64,000 bases of DNA from CAVRXQ01 sp963838845. Lineage in GTDB: Bacteria; Actinomycetota; Acidimicrobiia; Acidimicrobiales; Bog-793. The notes below the pieces were generated by a model. It did not search any database. It worked only from the letters and a program-made list of their open reading frames with translations, and was not told the DNA's origin. Positions within the stretch are counted from its first letter, which is position 1; each line of letters begins with the position of its first letter. The stretch lies in assembly GCA_963838845.1 (NCBI GenBank), contig CAWISR010000002.1, positions 1,033,742 through 1,097,741 of the forward strand, read 5' to 3'. Positions 18,513-26,125 of this stretch are shown here, piece after piece. The position numbers and the translations under genes are program-made.

Positions 18513-19474
18513 CGCGTGTCGATCTCGCGAAGCGATGCGCGGACGAAGGCGTCGTGCAACTGCGCCGCGGCCTCGACGAGCTCTTCGAGCACCGATTGCG
18601 CCCGCTGTTGCGCTTCGGGATTGCGGCGTTGCAGCATCGGCATGACGACCTGTGCGAGCACACCGGACTCGCGTTCCGCGGCGTGCTTGAACGTGCGCAG
18701 ATGCCGCGGCTCGATGCCGTACCGGCGAAGGCGGGCGGCGAGCTCCACGATTCGCCCGGTCTCCTCCGGGTAGCTCCGCGTCTCCCCGGAGCCGTCGCTT
18801 TCGATCAATGAGAAGGCCTCGAGCTCGTCGATGAAGGCGACGTCGACGCGGGCCGTCTTCGCGAGCGCTTCGGCGGATCGTCGGTCCGCGACGTTGCGCG
18901 CCGCGTGTCGCGGAGTTCGGGCAGCGGGGTGCCGCGGCTCTCTCGGCCCGCCACCGGTCGGGTGGCGCTTTCCCACCTTCTCGGGTATCTCGGACCCTGG
19001 GTCGGCCGCATCGGCGTCCGAGGCGATCACCTCGGCCGCCTGGACCGATCCGAGCTCCTCCGCGTCATCCCGCGAGCTCGGCGTTCCTTCGGGGTCCTGG
19101 TTGAAGTCGTCATCGTCGAACGGATCGTCGGAACGGTTCGACGAGGTCACCGTCACCGATTCGACGCTCACGGACTCGAACAACGACTGCGCGAACAACG
19201 TCGCCCCCGCCTCTTCGAGCCGTCCTTTGATCACCTTGAGCGGCAGGAAGTTCTCACGTTGCTGGCGCAGGATCCATCGCAGGCGTTCGACGTCCTCTTC
19301 GCCGAATTTGCGGTACCCCGAGGCGCTGCGCTCGGGATGGATGAGGCCACGGCTCTCCAAGAATCGGATCTTCGAGACCGTGATGTCGGGGAACTCCTTT
19401 GTCAGGAGCTCGAGGACTTCGCGAATCGACTTCGTCGTCTGCTTCGCGGCTGGGATCTCCGAGTGCGCGGTCAC
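18509..19474 (-). CDS. MerR-family regulator (Rv1828-like)
   Basis: A 321-residue protein with an N-terminal MerR winged helix: SIREVLELLTKEFPDITVSK, IRFLESRGLIHPERSASGY and RKFGEEDVERLRWILRQQR. After a low-complexity acidic and Pro/Arg-rich linker at about residues 110-205, a second helical domain follows (LAKTARVDVAFIDELEAFSL to the end) with a helix that resembles a second effector or dimer module. Mycobacterial Rv1828, in the same place, is also a long MerR-like protein. The gene overlaps both the FHA gene upstream and hpt downstream by four bases. Confidence 0.9.
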   Translation of the reverse strand: MTAHSEIPAAKQTTKSIREVLELLTKEFPDITVSKIRFLESRGLIHPERSASGYRKFGEEDVERLRWILRQQRENFLPLKVIKGRLEEAGATLFAQSLFESVSVESVTVTSSNRSDDPFDDDDFNQDPEGTPSSRDDAEELGSVQAAEVIASDADAADPGSEIPEKVGKRHPTGGGPREPRHPAARTPRHAARNVADRRSAEALAKTARVDVAFIDELEAFSLIESDGSGETRSYPEETGRIVELAARLRRYGIEPRHLRTFKHAAERESGVLAQVVMPMLQRRNPEAQQRAQSVLEELVEAAAQLHDAFVRASLREIDTR

Positions 19475-19950
19475 GGGGCGAGCGCGGAGACGAAGACGAG
19501 CTTGAACTTGCCGATCTGCACCTCGTCGCCGCTCTTCAGCGGAGAGGAGTCGATCCGCTCGCGATTGAGATACGTGCCGTTCAGCGAGCCGACGTCGCGA
19601 ACGACGTAACCCTCAGGCGTGCGCTCAAACTCCGCATGCCGGCGTGAGACGGTGATGTCGTCCAAGAAGATGTCGCTGTCAGGATGACGACCGACGCGCG
19701 TGATGTCTCCGTCGAGGACGAACTTCGAACCGCTGTTTGGCCCGCGCTTCACGACGAGCACCCCGACGCCGTTCGCCAGCTCGGAAACCTCCACTCCGAG
19801 TTCGTCCTCGCCGAGCTCCCCGGTCGACTCCTCCGGAACAAAGGAAATGGTCGTTTCGGCACTTTGGACGAGTGGTGCGCCACACGACGAGCAGAAGTTC
19901 ACGCCTTGCGGGTTGCGGTGACCGCAGTTGCTGCAGAACACGTCGCTCAC
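19471..19950 (-). CDS. garA: GarA/OdhI-type FHA protein with N-terminal zinc ribbon
   Basis: A protein of about 159 residues. The order is a zinc ribbon (FCSNCGHRNPQGVNFCSSCG, four Cys), a short linker with AETTISFVPEES, and a C-terminal FHA domain (VGRHPDSDIFLDDITVSRRH, then DVGSLNGTYLNRERID). The FHA part is very close to mycobacterial GarA, including GDEVQIGKFKLVF. The ETT motif matches GarA's phosphorylated ETT, which controls its binding to 2-oxoglutarate dehydrogenase and glutamate dehydrogenase. The zinc ribbon is not part of the classical GarA. Start GTG 19950 gives VSDVFCSNCG; a GTG at 19986 is possible. It lies between gcvH and MerR, as garA does in mycobacteria. Confidence 0.92.
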   Translation of the reverse strand: MSDVFCSNCGHRNPQGVNFCSSCGAPLVQSAETTISFVPEESTGELGEDELGVEVSELANGVGVLVVKRGPNSGSKFVLDGDITRVGRHPDSDIFLDDITVSRRHAEFERTPEGYVVRDVGSLNGTYLNRERIDSSPLKSGDEVQIGKFKLVFVSALAP

Positions 19951-20001
19951 GGTAGCCGCGATCCCTTCTCTGGTTTCCTGCCCCACGCTGCGTTTGTGCT
20001 G

Positions 20002-20391
20002 CTAGGTGGTTGTGAGTTCGCGGTAGCTCGCCGCATCGAGGAGATCGTCGAGCTCACCCGGATCCCGCAGCGAGATCGTGCAGATCCAGCCCTCGCCGTA
20101 GGGATCGGCGTTCAGCTTCTCCGGCGCGTCAGACAACCCCGCGTTCACCGTGACGACCTCACCGGATATCGGCGCGTAAATCTCCGAGACTGACTTTGTC
20201 GACTCGATCTCGCCCAACGTGTCGCCTTTTTTCACCGACGCCCCAAGCGCGGGGAGTCCGATGAAGACAATGTCACCGAGCGCGTCTTGCGCGAAGTCGG
20301 TGATGCCGACGCGCACTGCACCATCTTCCGCGCGCGCCCATTCGTGGTCGTTCGTGTACCGGAGATCGTCTGGGGTGTCCACGGCGGACAT
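20002..20391 (-). CDS. gcvH: Glycine cleavage system H protein
   Basis: This 129-residue lipoyl carrier shuttles the aminomethyl group between the P, T and L proteins. The lipoylated Lys is in LGEIESTKSVSEIYAPISGE. N-terminal DLRYTNDHEWARAEDG and C-terminal NADPYGEGWICTI are diagnostic. The length is normal. It is 16 bases from the stop of the guanylyltransferase fusion and upstream of the garA-like gene, separated from gcvT/PA/PB by five genes on the same strand. An L protein (dihydrolipoyl dehydrogenase) is not in the window. Confidence 0.97.
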   Translation of the reverse strand: MSAVDTPDDLRYTNDHEWARAEDGAVRVGITDFAQDALGDIVFIGLPALGASVKKGDTLGEIESTKSVSEIYAPISGEVVTVNAGLSDAPEKLNADPYGEGWICTISLRDPGELDDLLDAASYRELTTT

Positions 20392-20407
20392 GGTAGCGAT
20401 AGGCCGA

Positions 20408-22900
20408 TCAGTTCTCCTCGAGAAACGTCCGGGCGTCCTCGACCGCAGTGCGCGCCCGCGCCACCGACGCCGCTTCGTCGTCGGCCTCGGCGTAGACGTG
20501 GGTGAACGGTTCTTCGGTGTCGGGAACGATGAGCGTCCAGCCGCTCGCGTCGACGAGCTTTACCCCGTCGATCAGGATCACGTCCTCGCCGCGAGCGCGT
20601 TCGATAAACCACCGCATGACGGCCCCTTTCTGGTCCGACGGCGTGAGCACGGTCTCGTGGACCACATGGACCTCGGGGAGCCCTTTCCGCAGGCCGGAAA
20701 GCGAAAGCCCGCTCTCGGCGAGCATGGAGAGCACGTAGACGAGCGTCGCGATCGCGTCGAACGCCGGCATGAACGGCGGGAACCCGTAGCGACCGTCGGT
20801 GCTGGCGGCGAGGGTGGCGCCGTTGCCGACGGCGATGTCCATCAGGTTCGCGGCGCCGATCTGGCCCCAGACGACCTCGCCACCGAGCTCGGAGAGGACC
20901 TCGTTCACCTTCCAGGTGGCGCTCACCGGGACGGCGACACGCACCCCTGGGGTGTTCTCGGCAACGAGGCGGCTCAGCACCAACAGCGCCGCGCCGTCGT
21001 CGAGCACGCCGCCCTCGTCGTCGACCAAGGTGAGCTGCTCGCCCTCCGAGCCCAACACCGCCCCCATCGCCGCGCCCGAGGCACGGACGAGTTCGGCGAC
21101 GTTGCGGGCCGATGCCATCCGGTCAAAGGCCATCGCGCCGACAGTCGACAACATCGGGTTCATCGCCAGCACCTCGGCGCCGATCTTCGAGAGCACGCTC
21201 GGCATCACGAGGCTCGCCGTCCCGAATCCGTAGTCCAAGACGAGCTTGAAGCGGGCCTGTCGCAGCGCCTTCTGGTCGATCCCCGACATCAGCGCCGCCG
21301 TGTACAGCTCGGCGGTGCGCGAGGGGAAGTCGATGTCCCCGATCTCGTCGCCAAGCACGCGACGCAGGTCCTCGCGATAAAAGAGCCGCTCGATCTTGCG
21401 CTTCGTCGCATCGTCGACGTCGACACCGTCTGCGTCGAGGAACCGGATCACGACCGACTGGGCGTCCTCGGGGTCGAGTCCGACGGTCACCCCACCCCGG
21501 TTCGCCCCCGAGCGGATGTGGAACCGCGTCAACGGCAGCGGTGCCGCCTCGAGATCCTCGACGTTCACCCCCGTCGCGTTCAGCCCGACCATCACGGCGC
21601 GTTTCAGCATTCGTGCCGACCGTGAGGAGTCTCGCGAAGTGGTGACCGTCGATCCCATCGGGAACCCCGCCGCGAAGGCCATCGCGACACGGGTGGCAAG
21701 CTCGGGCGAAAGATCGACGTTCGCGAGCCCGGTGAGGCCCCGGCGTCCGAACAGCGTCTGCGCGCCACGCGTCTCCCAGATGATCGACGTCGTCACGGTG
21801 GCGTTCGATTCGACGATCTTGTGGGGGTAGATCTTCACGCCCGAGTTGATGACGGCGAAGCGTCCGATCCGGCTGCGATCGCCGACGACAACACCACTGC
21901 CGAGATGGGCGCCCTGGCGGATCTCGGTGGACCGCCCGATCACGCTGCTCGTCGCGGTGGCGCCCGGCCCGATGAAGCAGTTGTCGTGGACGACCGAGCG
22001 CTCGATGCTTGCGTTCTCGGCGACCCGGACGTTCGCGCCGAGGACCGAGTAGGAGCCGAGGTGCGCGCCGGGCCCGATCCGGCAGTTGTCACCTACCAAC
22101 ACCGGCGCGTCAATCGTCGCCGTCGGGTCGATGACCGCGCTCTCCCCCACCCACACGCCCTCGCGCAGCGGGAATGCGCCGATGTCGATCTCGACACGGC
22201 GGTCGAGGATGTCCTCGTGCGCCTTCAGATACGCGTCGAGCGTGCCGACGTCCTCCCAATACCGCTCCGTCGCGTAGCCGTACAGCGGGCGACCCTGTTC
22301 CAACAGCGCCGGGAAGACCTCGGAGGAGAAGTCGACGGGTTTGTCCGGTTCGATCGCGTCGAGGACGCTCGGGTTCAGCACGTAGATGCCGGTGTTCACC
22401 CGGTCGGAGAAGACCTGACCCCACGTCGGTTTCTCCAAGAACCGCTCGATACGGCCGTCTTCGGCGGTGATGACGATGCCGAACTCGAGGGGATTCTCCA
22501 TCGCCTTCAGCGCCAAGGTGACCTCGGCCTGGCGCTCGTCGTGGAACGCCACGAGCTCGGAGAGATCGATGTCGGTGAGGACGTCGCCCGAGATCACCAA
22601 GAACCGCTCGTCGAGCGCCTCGCGCGCGTTCAGCACCGACCCAGCTGTGCCGAGCGGGGATTCCTCGGTCGCGTACTCGATCGCGACCCCGAACTCCGAT
22701 CCGTCGCCGAAGTAGGTGCGAATCGTGTTCGCCATGAAGGCGACCGTGACGATCACCTCGTCGAAGCCGTGCTTTCGCAAAAGCGCGATGACGTGCTCGG
22801 CCATCGGCCGATTCGCCATTGGCAGCATCGGCTTCGGCTGATTCGTCGTGAGCGGGCGAAGGCGCGTTCCCTCGCCGCCCGCCATGATGACGGCCTTCAT
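20408..22900 (-). CDS. Mannose-1-phosphate guanylyltransferase fused to a phosphomannomutase-like domain
   Basis: This 830-residue fusion begins with a nucleotidyltransferase domain (MKAVIMAGGEGTRLRPLTTN, and ISGDVLTDIDLSELVAF with the metal Asp), then left-handed beta-helix repeats at about 245-365, then a phosphohexomutase-like domain from about 375. The mutase half keeps the fold marker TTSRDSSRSARMLKRA, but the catalytic Ser loop (normally T-A-S-H-N-P) reads GVTVGLDPEDAQ, and the metal loop (D-G-D-x-D-R) reads VDDEGGVLDDG. I expect an active nucleotidyltransferase with an inactive, regulatory mutase module. It would supply NDP-mannose or glucose for cell-envelope glycans. The gene starts 43 bases after the phosphatidyltransferase stop. 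Confidence 0.92.
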   Translation of the reverse strand: MKAVIMAGGEGTRLRPLTTNQPKPMLPMANRPMAEHVIALLRKHGFDEVIVTVAFMANTIRTYFGDGSEFGVAIEYATEESPLGTAGSVLNAREALDERFLVISGDVLTDIDLSELVAFHDERQAEVTLALKAMENPLEFGIVITAEDGRIERFLEKPTWGQVFSDRVNTGIYVLNPSVLDAIEPDKPVDFSSEVFPALLEQGRPLYGYATERYWEDVGTLDAYLKAHEDILDRRVEIDIGAFPLREGVWVGESAVIDPTATIDAPVLVGDNCRIGPGAHLGSYSVLGANVRVAENASIERSVVHDNCFIGPGATATSSVIGRSTEIRQGAHLGSGVVVGDRSRIGRFAVINSGVKIYPHKIVESNATVTTSIIWETRGAQTLFGRRGLTGLANVDLSPELATRVAMAFAAGFPMGSTVTTSRDSSRSARMLKRAVMVGLNATGVNVEDLEAAPLPLTRFHIRSGANRGGVTVGLDPEDAQSVVIRFLDADGVDVDDATKRKIERLFYREDLRRVLGDEIGDIDFPSRTAELYTAALMSGIDQKALRQARFKLVLDYGFGTASLVMPSVLSKIGAEVLAMNPMLSTVGAMAFDRMASARNVAELVRASGAAMGAVLGSEGEQLTLVDDEGGVLDDGAALLVLSRLVAENTPGVRVAVPVSATWKVNEVLSELGGEVVWGQIGAANLMDIAVGNGATLAASTDGRYGFPPFMPAFDAIATLVYVLSMLAESGLSLSGLRKGLPEVHVVHETVLTPSDQKGAVMRWFIERARGEDVILIDGVKLVDASGWTLIVPDTEEPFTHVYAEADDEAASVARARTAVEDARTFLEEN

Positions 22901-22943
22901 CGCACCCGCGCGCCGGGGCGATCCCGTTGGGTGAGCCGCTCCT

Positions 22944-23585
22944 TCACGGCGTCGATCCTTGCGCGTGGATGCGTGCCGTCGCGAGCGCGCTCTTCGCGGC
23001 CGGAAGGTACAGAATCGTTGCGATCAGCAAAAACCCCAGCGCCGGCATGGCACACACCCAGGCGAGAACCCTCATCGTCGAGTCGAAGAGCGACTGTCCA
23101 TCGCCGAGCACCATGAGGGGAAAGGCGCACATCAGCCCGAAGGTGCCCGCCTTGCCGTACCAGTTCACGTCGATTCGCGCCGCGCCGAGCGACGCCAGCA
23201 CGAGCACCATCGTGCTCACGACGGCGTCACGGGCAACCACGACGGCACACAACCAGACCGGGATCGCCCCATAGACCGTGCTCGCGATGACCGCGGTTGC
23301 GAGCACGACGCGATCGGCGCTCGGATCGATGACCTTGCCGATCGTCGTCACCTGTCCCGTGCGGCGCGCGACGTATCCGTCCAGAAAGTCGGTCGCTCCT
23401 GCCGCGCCGAGGAGTATGAACGCGAGGATCCGGTCGTGCGCGACGAACAGCGCCGCAACGAAACCGGCAACGAGAAAGAGACGACAGAGCGTGATCGCGT
23501 TCGGCAGCGTCCAGATGCGATCGAGGCCGTCCGGCGTCGTTGGCGGCAACGCCGGACCAGCGAGTTCACCGTCGACGGCGGTCAC
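22944..23585 (-). CDS. CDP-alcohol phosphatidyltransferase (pgsA-like)
   Basis: This 213-residue membrane enzyme has the complete catalytic signature D-x2-D-G-x2-A-R-x8-G-x3-D-x3-D in DFLDGYVARRTGQVTTIGKV followed by IDPSADR. About six hydrophobic helices follow the pattern of the family, with an N-terminal LPNAITLCRLFLVAGF. It probably makes phosphatidylglycerophosphate, a related phospholipid or an inositol phosphate lipid. It is the first gene of the minus-strand block, as pgsA2 is in mycobacteria. The upstream region is short (about 80 bases to the next gene). Confidence 0.93.
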   Translation of the reverse strand: MTAVDGELAGPALPPTTPDGLDRIWTLPNAITLCRLFLVAGFVAALFVAHDRILAFILLGAAGATDFLDGYVARRTGQVTTIGKVIDPSADRVVLATAVIASTVYGAIPVWLCAVVVARDAVVSTMVLVLASLGAARIDVNWYGKAGTFGLMCAFPLMVLGDGQSLFDSTMRVLAWVCAMPALGFLLIATILYLPAAKSALATARIHAQGSTP

Positions 23586-23665
23586 CGCGAGAGTCTACGA
23601 ACAGAGCCGATCGGGTTCGATGCGCGGCCACCGAACGATGCGCCTCTGCCGTCGGGCCGCGGCGA

Positions 23666-24034
23666 CTAGCGGCGGCGGAGGAGGCTGCGGATTGTGAGCG
23701 CGGCGAGCGTGACGAACGCGCCGAGCACAGTCGTCGCCCGCACCCTCTGTGCCGCCGCGCCGGCGCGTACGACCGCTTCGGTGAGCAACGTCTCGTCGGA
23801 CTCGACGGGCGCCGGGACGAGGCGTTGGACGATCTCGCGCGCCTGGTCCTCGCCGGGTCGGCGCAACAAAAACGAACTCTGCGCGACCGCGAACTGGGCG
23901 TCTCGCCGGAACTCGCGGGCAATCGCCGAGGCGTCGCGGCCGCGGAGCCACTCGTTCGGGTACGGGGCACCCCCGAGCTGGTTGTCCCACCATTTCTGCA
24001 GGTAGCGGGCGAATCGTGGTCCCGGACTCATCAC
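23666..24034 (-). CDS. Small membrane-anchored hypothetical protein
   Basis: A 122-residue protein. Residues 1-45 are polar (FARYLQKWWDNQLGGAPYPN), the middle has a Gln/Arg-rich helix (DAQFAVAQSSFLLRRPGEDQ), and a C-terminal membrane segment (ATTVLGAFVTLAALTI) ends in SLLRRR, so it looks tail-anchored with the bulk cytoplasmic. I do not recognise a family. It is the gene directly upstream of the phosphatidyltransferase on the same strand, 80 bases away, and diverges from the DUF6314-like remnant. Confidence 0.55.
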   Translation of the reverse strand: MMSPGPRFARYLQKWWDNQLGGAPYPNEWLRGRDASAIAREFRRDAQFAVAQSSFLLRRPGEDQAREIVQRLVPAPVESDETLLTEAVVRAGAAAQRVRATTVLGAFVTLAALTIRSLLRRR

Positions 24035-24053
24035 GGTGTGCGAGTTTACGCCG

Positions 24054-24422
24054 ATGGTTTTGGCGCCGATCCTCCGCCCGTCGGACCTCGTTGGCGGCCC
24101 GATCCGTTCAGCGGTCCGGCTGTGCCCGCTCCCGATCGGCGGCCGCGTGCTCGAGGCGCGGCGCGAGTTCGTCTAACTCTTCGCCACCGCGACGTCCGCC
24201 GACGTGTACTTCGCCGACGGCTCCTTCTTCCACACACTCGACCTCTCAGCCGGCCACGATCATGTCCGCTACCGATGCGGTACCGACGGGTATGACGGTC
24301 ACTTCGTCGCCGTCTCGTCGGACAGGCTGCGCGTCGACTGGCACGTCCTTGGACCGACGAAGTCGTACCGTGCGCGTTCGGCGTTCGCTCGGTTAAAGAC
24401 CGGATCGCCAGAAGCGCTCTAG
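24054..24422 (+). pseudogene. DUF6314-like gene remnant with an in-frame stop
   Basis: Reading from ATG 24054 in one frame gives DLVGGPIRSAVRLC, then GGRVLEARREFV, a TAA at 24174-24176, and then LFATATSADVYFADGSFFHT, LDLSAGHDHVRYRCGTDGYD and WHVLGPTKSYRA. The second part matches the conserved end of DUF6314-family proteins (FADGRPFH.LDL, a Cys-Gly-x-Asp-x-Tyr-x-Gly, and GPRKDY-like motif) from memory of the family. The N-terminal half is much shorter than usual, as if the middle had been deleted. Hence I read this as a decayed gene with both an internal deletion and a nonsense codon. A GTG at 24204 could still start a 72-residue product. Confidence 0.5.
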
Positions 24423-24461
24423 CGTCACCGCCACCCCACGCCCGACCAAAGGAGACGCCCG

Positions 24462-24617
24462 ATGGCAACCGACGAAGAGCTCCTCTCTGCGATCAGCGAT
24501 CGCCTCATCCAACAGCTCGAACAGGGGGCGACGAGCGAAACGATCCTCAAACTCGCCGAGGCGTGGGCCTGGATTCGTTCGCCGGCCGAACCTCACGGAG
24601 GCTTCTCCACCAGTTAA
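24462..24617 (+). CDS. 51-residue protein with strong ribosome binding site
   Basis: A short frame from ATG 24462 to TAA 24617 encodes MATDEELLSAISDRLIQQL followed by a second amphipathic helix around AEAWAWIRSPAEPHGG. AGGAG lies eight bases before the ATG, which is a strong signal. Codon use is like that of neighbouring real genes. The product would be a small, acidic, mostly helical cytoplasmic protein. I know of no function. It is followed by a GC-rich hairpin at 24633-24654 and then the L,D-transpeptidase. Confidence 0.65.
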   Translation: MATDEELLSAISDRLIQQLEQGATSETILKLAEAWAWIRSPAEPHGGFSTS

Positions 24618-24632
24618 CAGAGATCACGAATG

Positions 24633-24654
24633 GCGCGCGCGGCCGAGCGCGCGC
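24633..24654. terminator. GC-rich hairpin after the small ORF
   Basis: Two arms of gcgcgcgc are separated by a six-base loop (ggccga), starting 15 bases after the stop of the 51-residue gene. No T-run follows on the plus strand, so termination efficiency is uncertain. Confidence 0.35.
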
Positions 24655-24734
24655 TCGAGCACGGCAGAATGTGATTACGGAACGCGCGCGCACTGCGCGC
24701 CTTGATCCGCCGACGGCCTAAGGCAGGTCGAACG

Positions 24735-26012
24735 ATGGCGAAGGGCGACGACGCTATGGCGAATGCCAGGAAGCCGCGCGCCTTCCAGGTCGTCATCGCG
24801 GTGGCGGTGCTGCTCGTCGCCGCCGGCGCCGGGGTCTCCGTCGCGATCCTGCGGCACGTTTCCCCGACGCGCCGAGAGGCGGCGCCTGCCGCTCGTGAGC
24901 ACAAACCGATCCCCCCGCTGACGCTGACGTCCGCAACCCCCGGCGCGAGCTCTTCGAGCGTCGCCTTCCGGCAGCAGGTCACCCTCACATTCAGCTCACC
25001 GATCGCGAGGGACTCGACGCTGCCGAACCTGACTCCGACGGTGGCCGGAAGCTGGTCCCAGCCGGCGCCGAACACGCTCGTGTTCGATCCGGCGGCCGAG
25101 TTCTTCCCGCTCGAGGAGGTCACCGTCGAGGTGCCAGGCGGTGCGGCCGGCGTTCGAGCGGTCGACGGCGGCAGGCTTTCGTCGGACCTCACGTGGCACT
25201 TCACGGTGGAAGACGCGCCGACGCTCCGCCTGCAACAGCTCCTCTCCGAGCTCGGCTACCTCCCGGTCGCCTTCGGGCCGTCATCGGCGGTCGCGCAGAC
25301 GACGAACGGCGGGGAATCCGCCCCCGAGCCTTCGAGCGGGCGGTCGATGGCAAACGCACTCGCCGCAGAGCCAACGGTCCCTGACGCGATCTCTCTGGCG
25401 CCGCTTCCCGGCAGCTTCGCCTGGAGATACGCCGCGATGCCACCGCAGCTCTCGACGCTGTGGTCGCCGGGGAGCTTCAACGTCGTCACCGAGGGCGCGG
25501 TGATGGCCTTCGAGGCCGATCACGGTCTCCCGATCGAGGGTGTCACCGACGCGACGGTCTGGCGCTCGCTCCTCGACGCGGTCGCTCAACGCGACGCGAC
25601 GACGCGTCCGTACACCTGGGTCGTCATCACCGAGACCGACCCCGAGACGCTGTATATCTGGCGCGGCGGTCACATCGTCTATCGGTCGCTCGCGAACACC
25701 GGCATCTCGGTGGATCCGACCGAGATCGGGACGTGGCCGGTCTACCTCCGGTTCACCTCAACGACGATGTCCGGCACGAACCCGGACGGCAGCCACTACG
25801 ACGATCCGGGGGTCCCCTGGGTCGCCTACTTCCACGGCGGTGACGCCGTGCACGGCTTCTGGCGATCTGCGTTCGGCTACCCCCAAAGCCTGGGGTGCGT
25901 CGAACTGCCGATCACGAACGCGGCGGTCGTCTACCCCTACGACACCTACGGCACCCTCGTCACCGTGACGACCGGCGACCTTGGGTCGGAACTCGGGACG
26001 ACGGCGTCCTAG
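24735..26012 (+). CDS. Membrane-anchored L,D-transpeptidase with peptidoglycan-binding-like domain
   Basis: A cell-wall cross-linking enzyme of about 425 residues that should act outside the membrane. An N-terminal anchor (VVIAVAVLLVAAGAGVSVA) is followed by an Ig-like Big_5-type region to about 165. A helical peptidoglycan-binding-like region follows (LQQLLSELGYLPVAFG and FEADHGLPIEGVTDATVW). The C-terminal YkuD catalytic domain has TETDPETLYIWRGGHIVY. The active-site signature His-x14-Ser-x-Gly-Cys is present as HGFWRSAFGYPQSLGCVELP, with Cys as nucleophile. ATG 24735 was preferred over the TTG upstream at 24702; ATG 24756 is also possible. Confidence 0.93.
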   Translation: MAKGDDAMANARKPRAFQVVIAVAVLLVAAGAGVSVAILRHVSPTRREAAPAAREHKPIPPLTLTSATPGASSSSVAFRQQVTLTFSSPIARDSTLPNLTPTVAGSWSQPAPNTLVFDPAAEFFPLEEVTVEVPGGAAGVRAVDGGRLSSDLTWHFTVEDAPTLRLQQLLSELGYLPVAFGPSSAVAQTTNGGESAPEPSSGRSMANALAAEPTVPDAISLAPLPGSFAWRYAAMPPQLSTLWSPGSFNVVTEGAVMAFEADHGLPIEGVTDATVWRSLLDAVAQRDATTRPYTWVVITETDPETLYIWRGGHIVYRSLANTGISVDPTEIGTWPVYLRFTSTTMSGTNPDGSHYDDPGVPWVAYFHGGDAVHGFWRSAFGYPQSLGCVELPITNAAVVYPYDTYGTLVTVTTGDLGSELGTTAS

Positions 26013-26052
26013 CGCGTTCTCCAACCTCAACTCCGCGCTTTTCCTTCTCGAG

Positions 26053-26064
26053 ACCACATGTGGT
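26053..26064. promoter_or_regulatory. 12-bp perfect palindrome before the debranching-enzyme gene
   Basis: accacatgtggt reads identically on both strands and lies about 60 bases before the start of the amylo-alpha-1,6-glucosidase-like gene. It could be an operator for a dimeric repressor. Chance occurrence cannot be excluded for one 12-base site. Confidence 0.3.
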
Positions 26065-26070
26065 TGGCTT

Positions 26071-26092
26071 GGCGCGCTCGCGCGAGCGCGCC
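26071..26092. terminator. 22-bp GC-rich palindrome
   Basis: The sequence ggcgcgctcgc and its exact complement form a perfect 22-base palindrome, 59 bases after the transpeptidase stop. It could form a hairpin in RNA and end transcription of that gene, but there is no T-run, and the perfect palindrome leaves only a tight loop. The adjacent 12-bp palindrome may be part of the same control region. Confidence 0.35.
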
Positions 26093-26125
26093 GTCGGGCT
26101 TGACGCGTTGAGAAAAGGGGCGTGC

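Noticed and set aside
20219..21625. 468-residue plus-strand frame
   Set aside because: Antisense of the guanylyltransferase fusion with no domain features.
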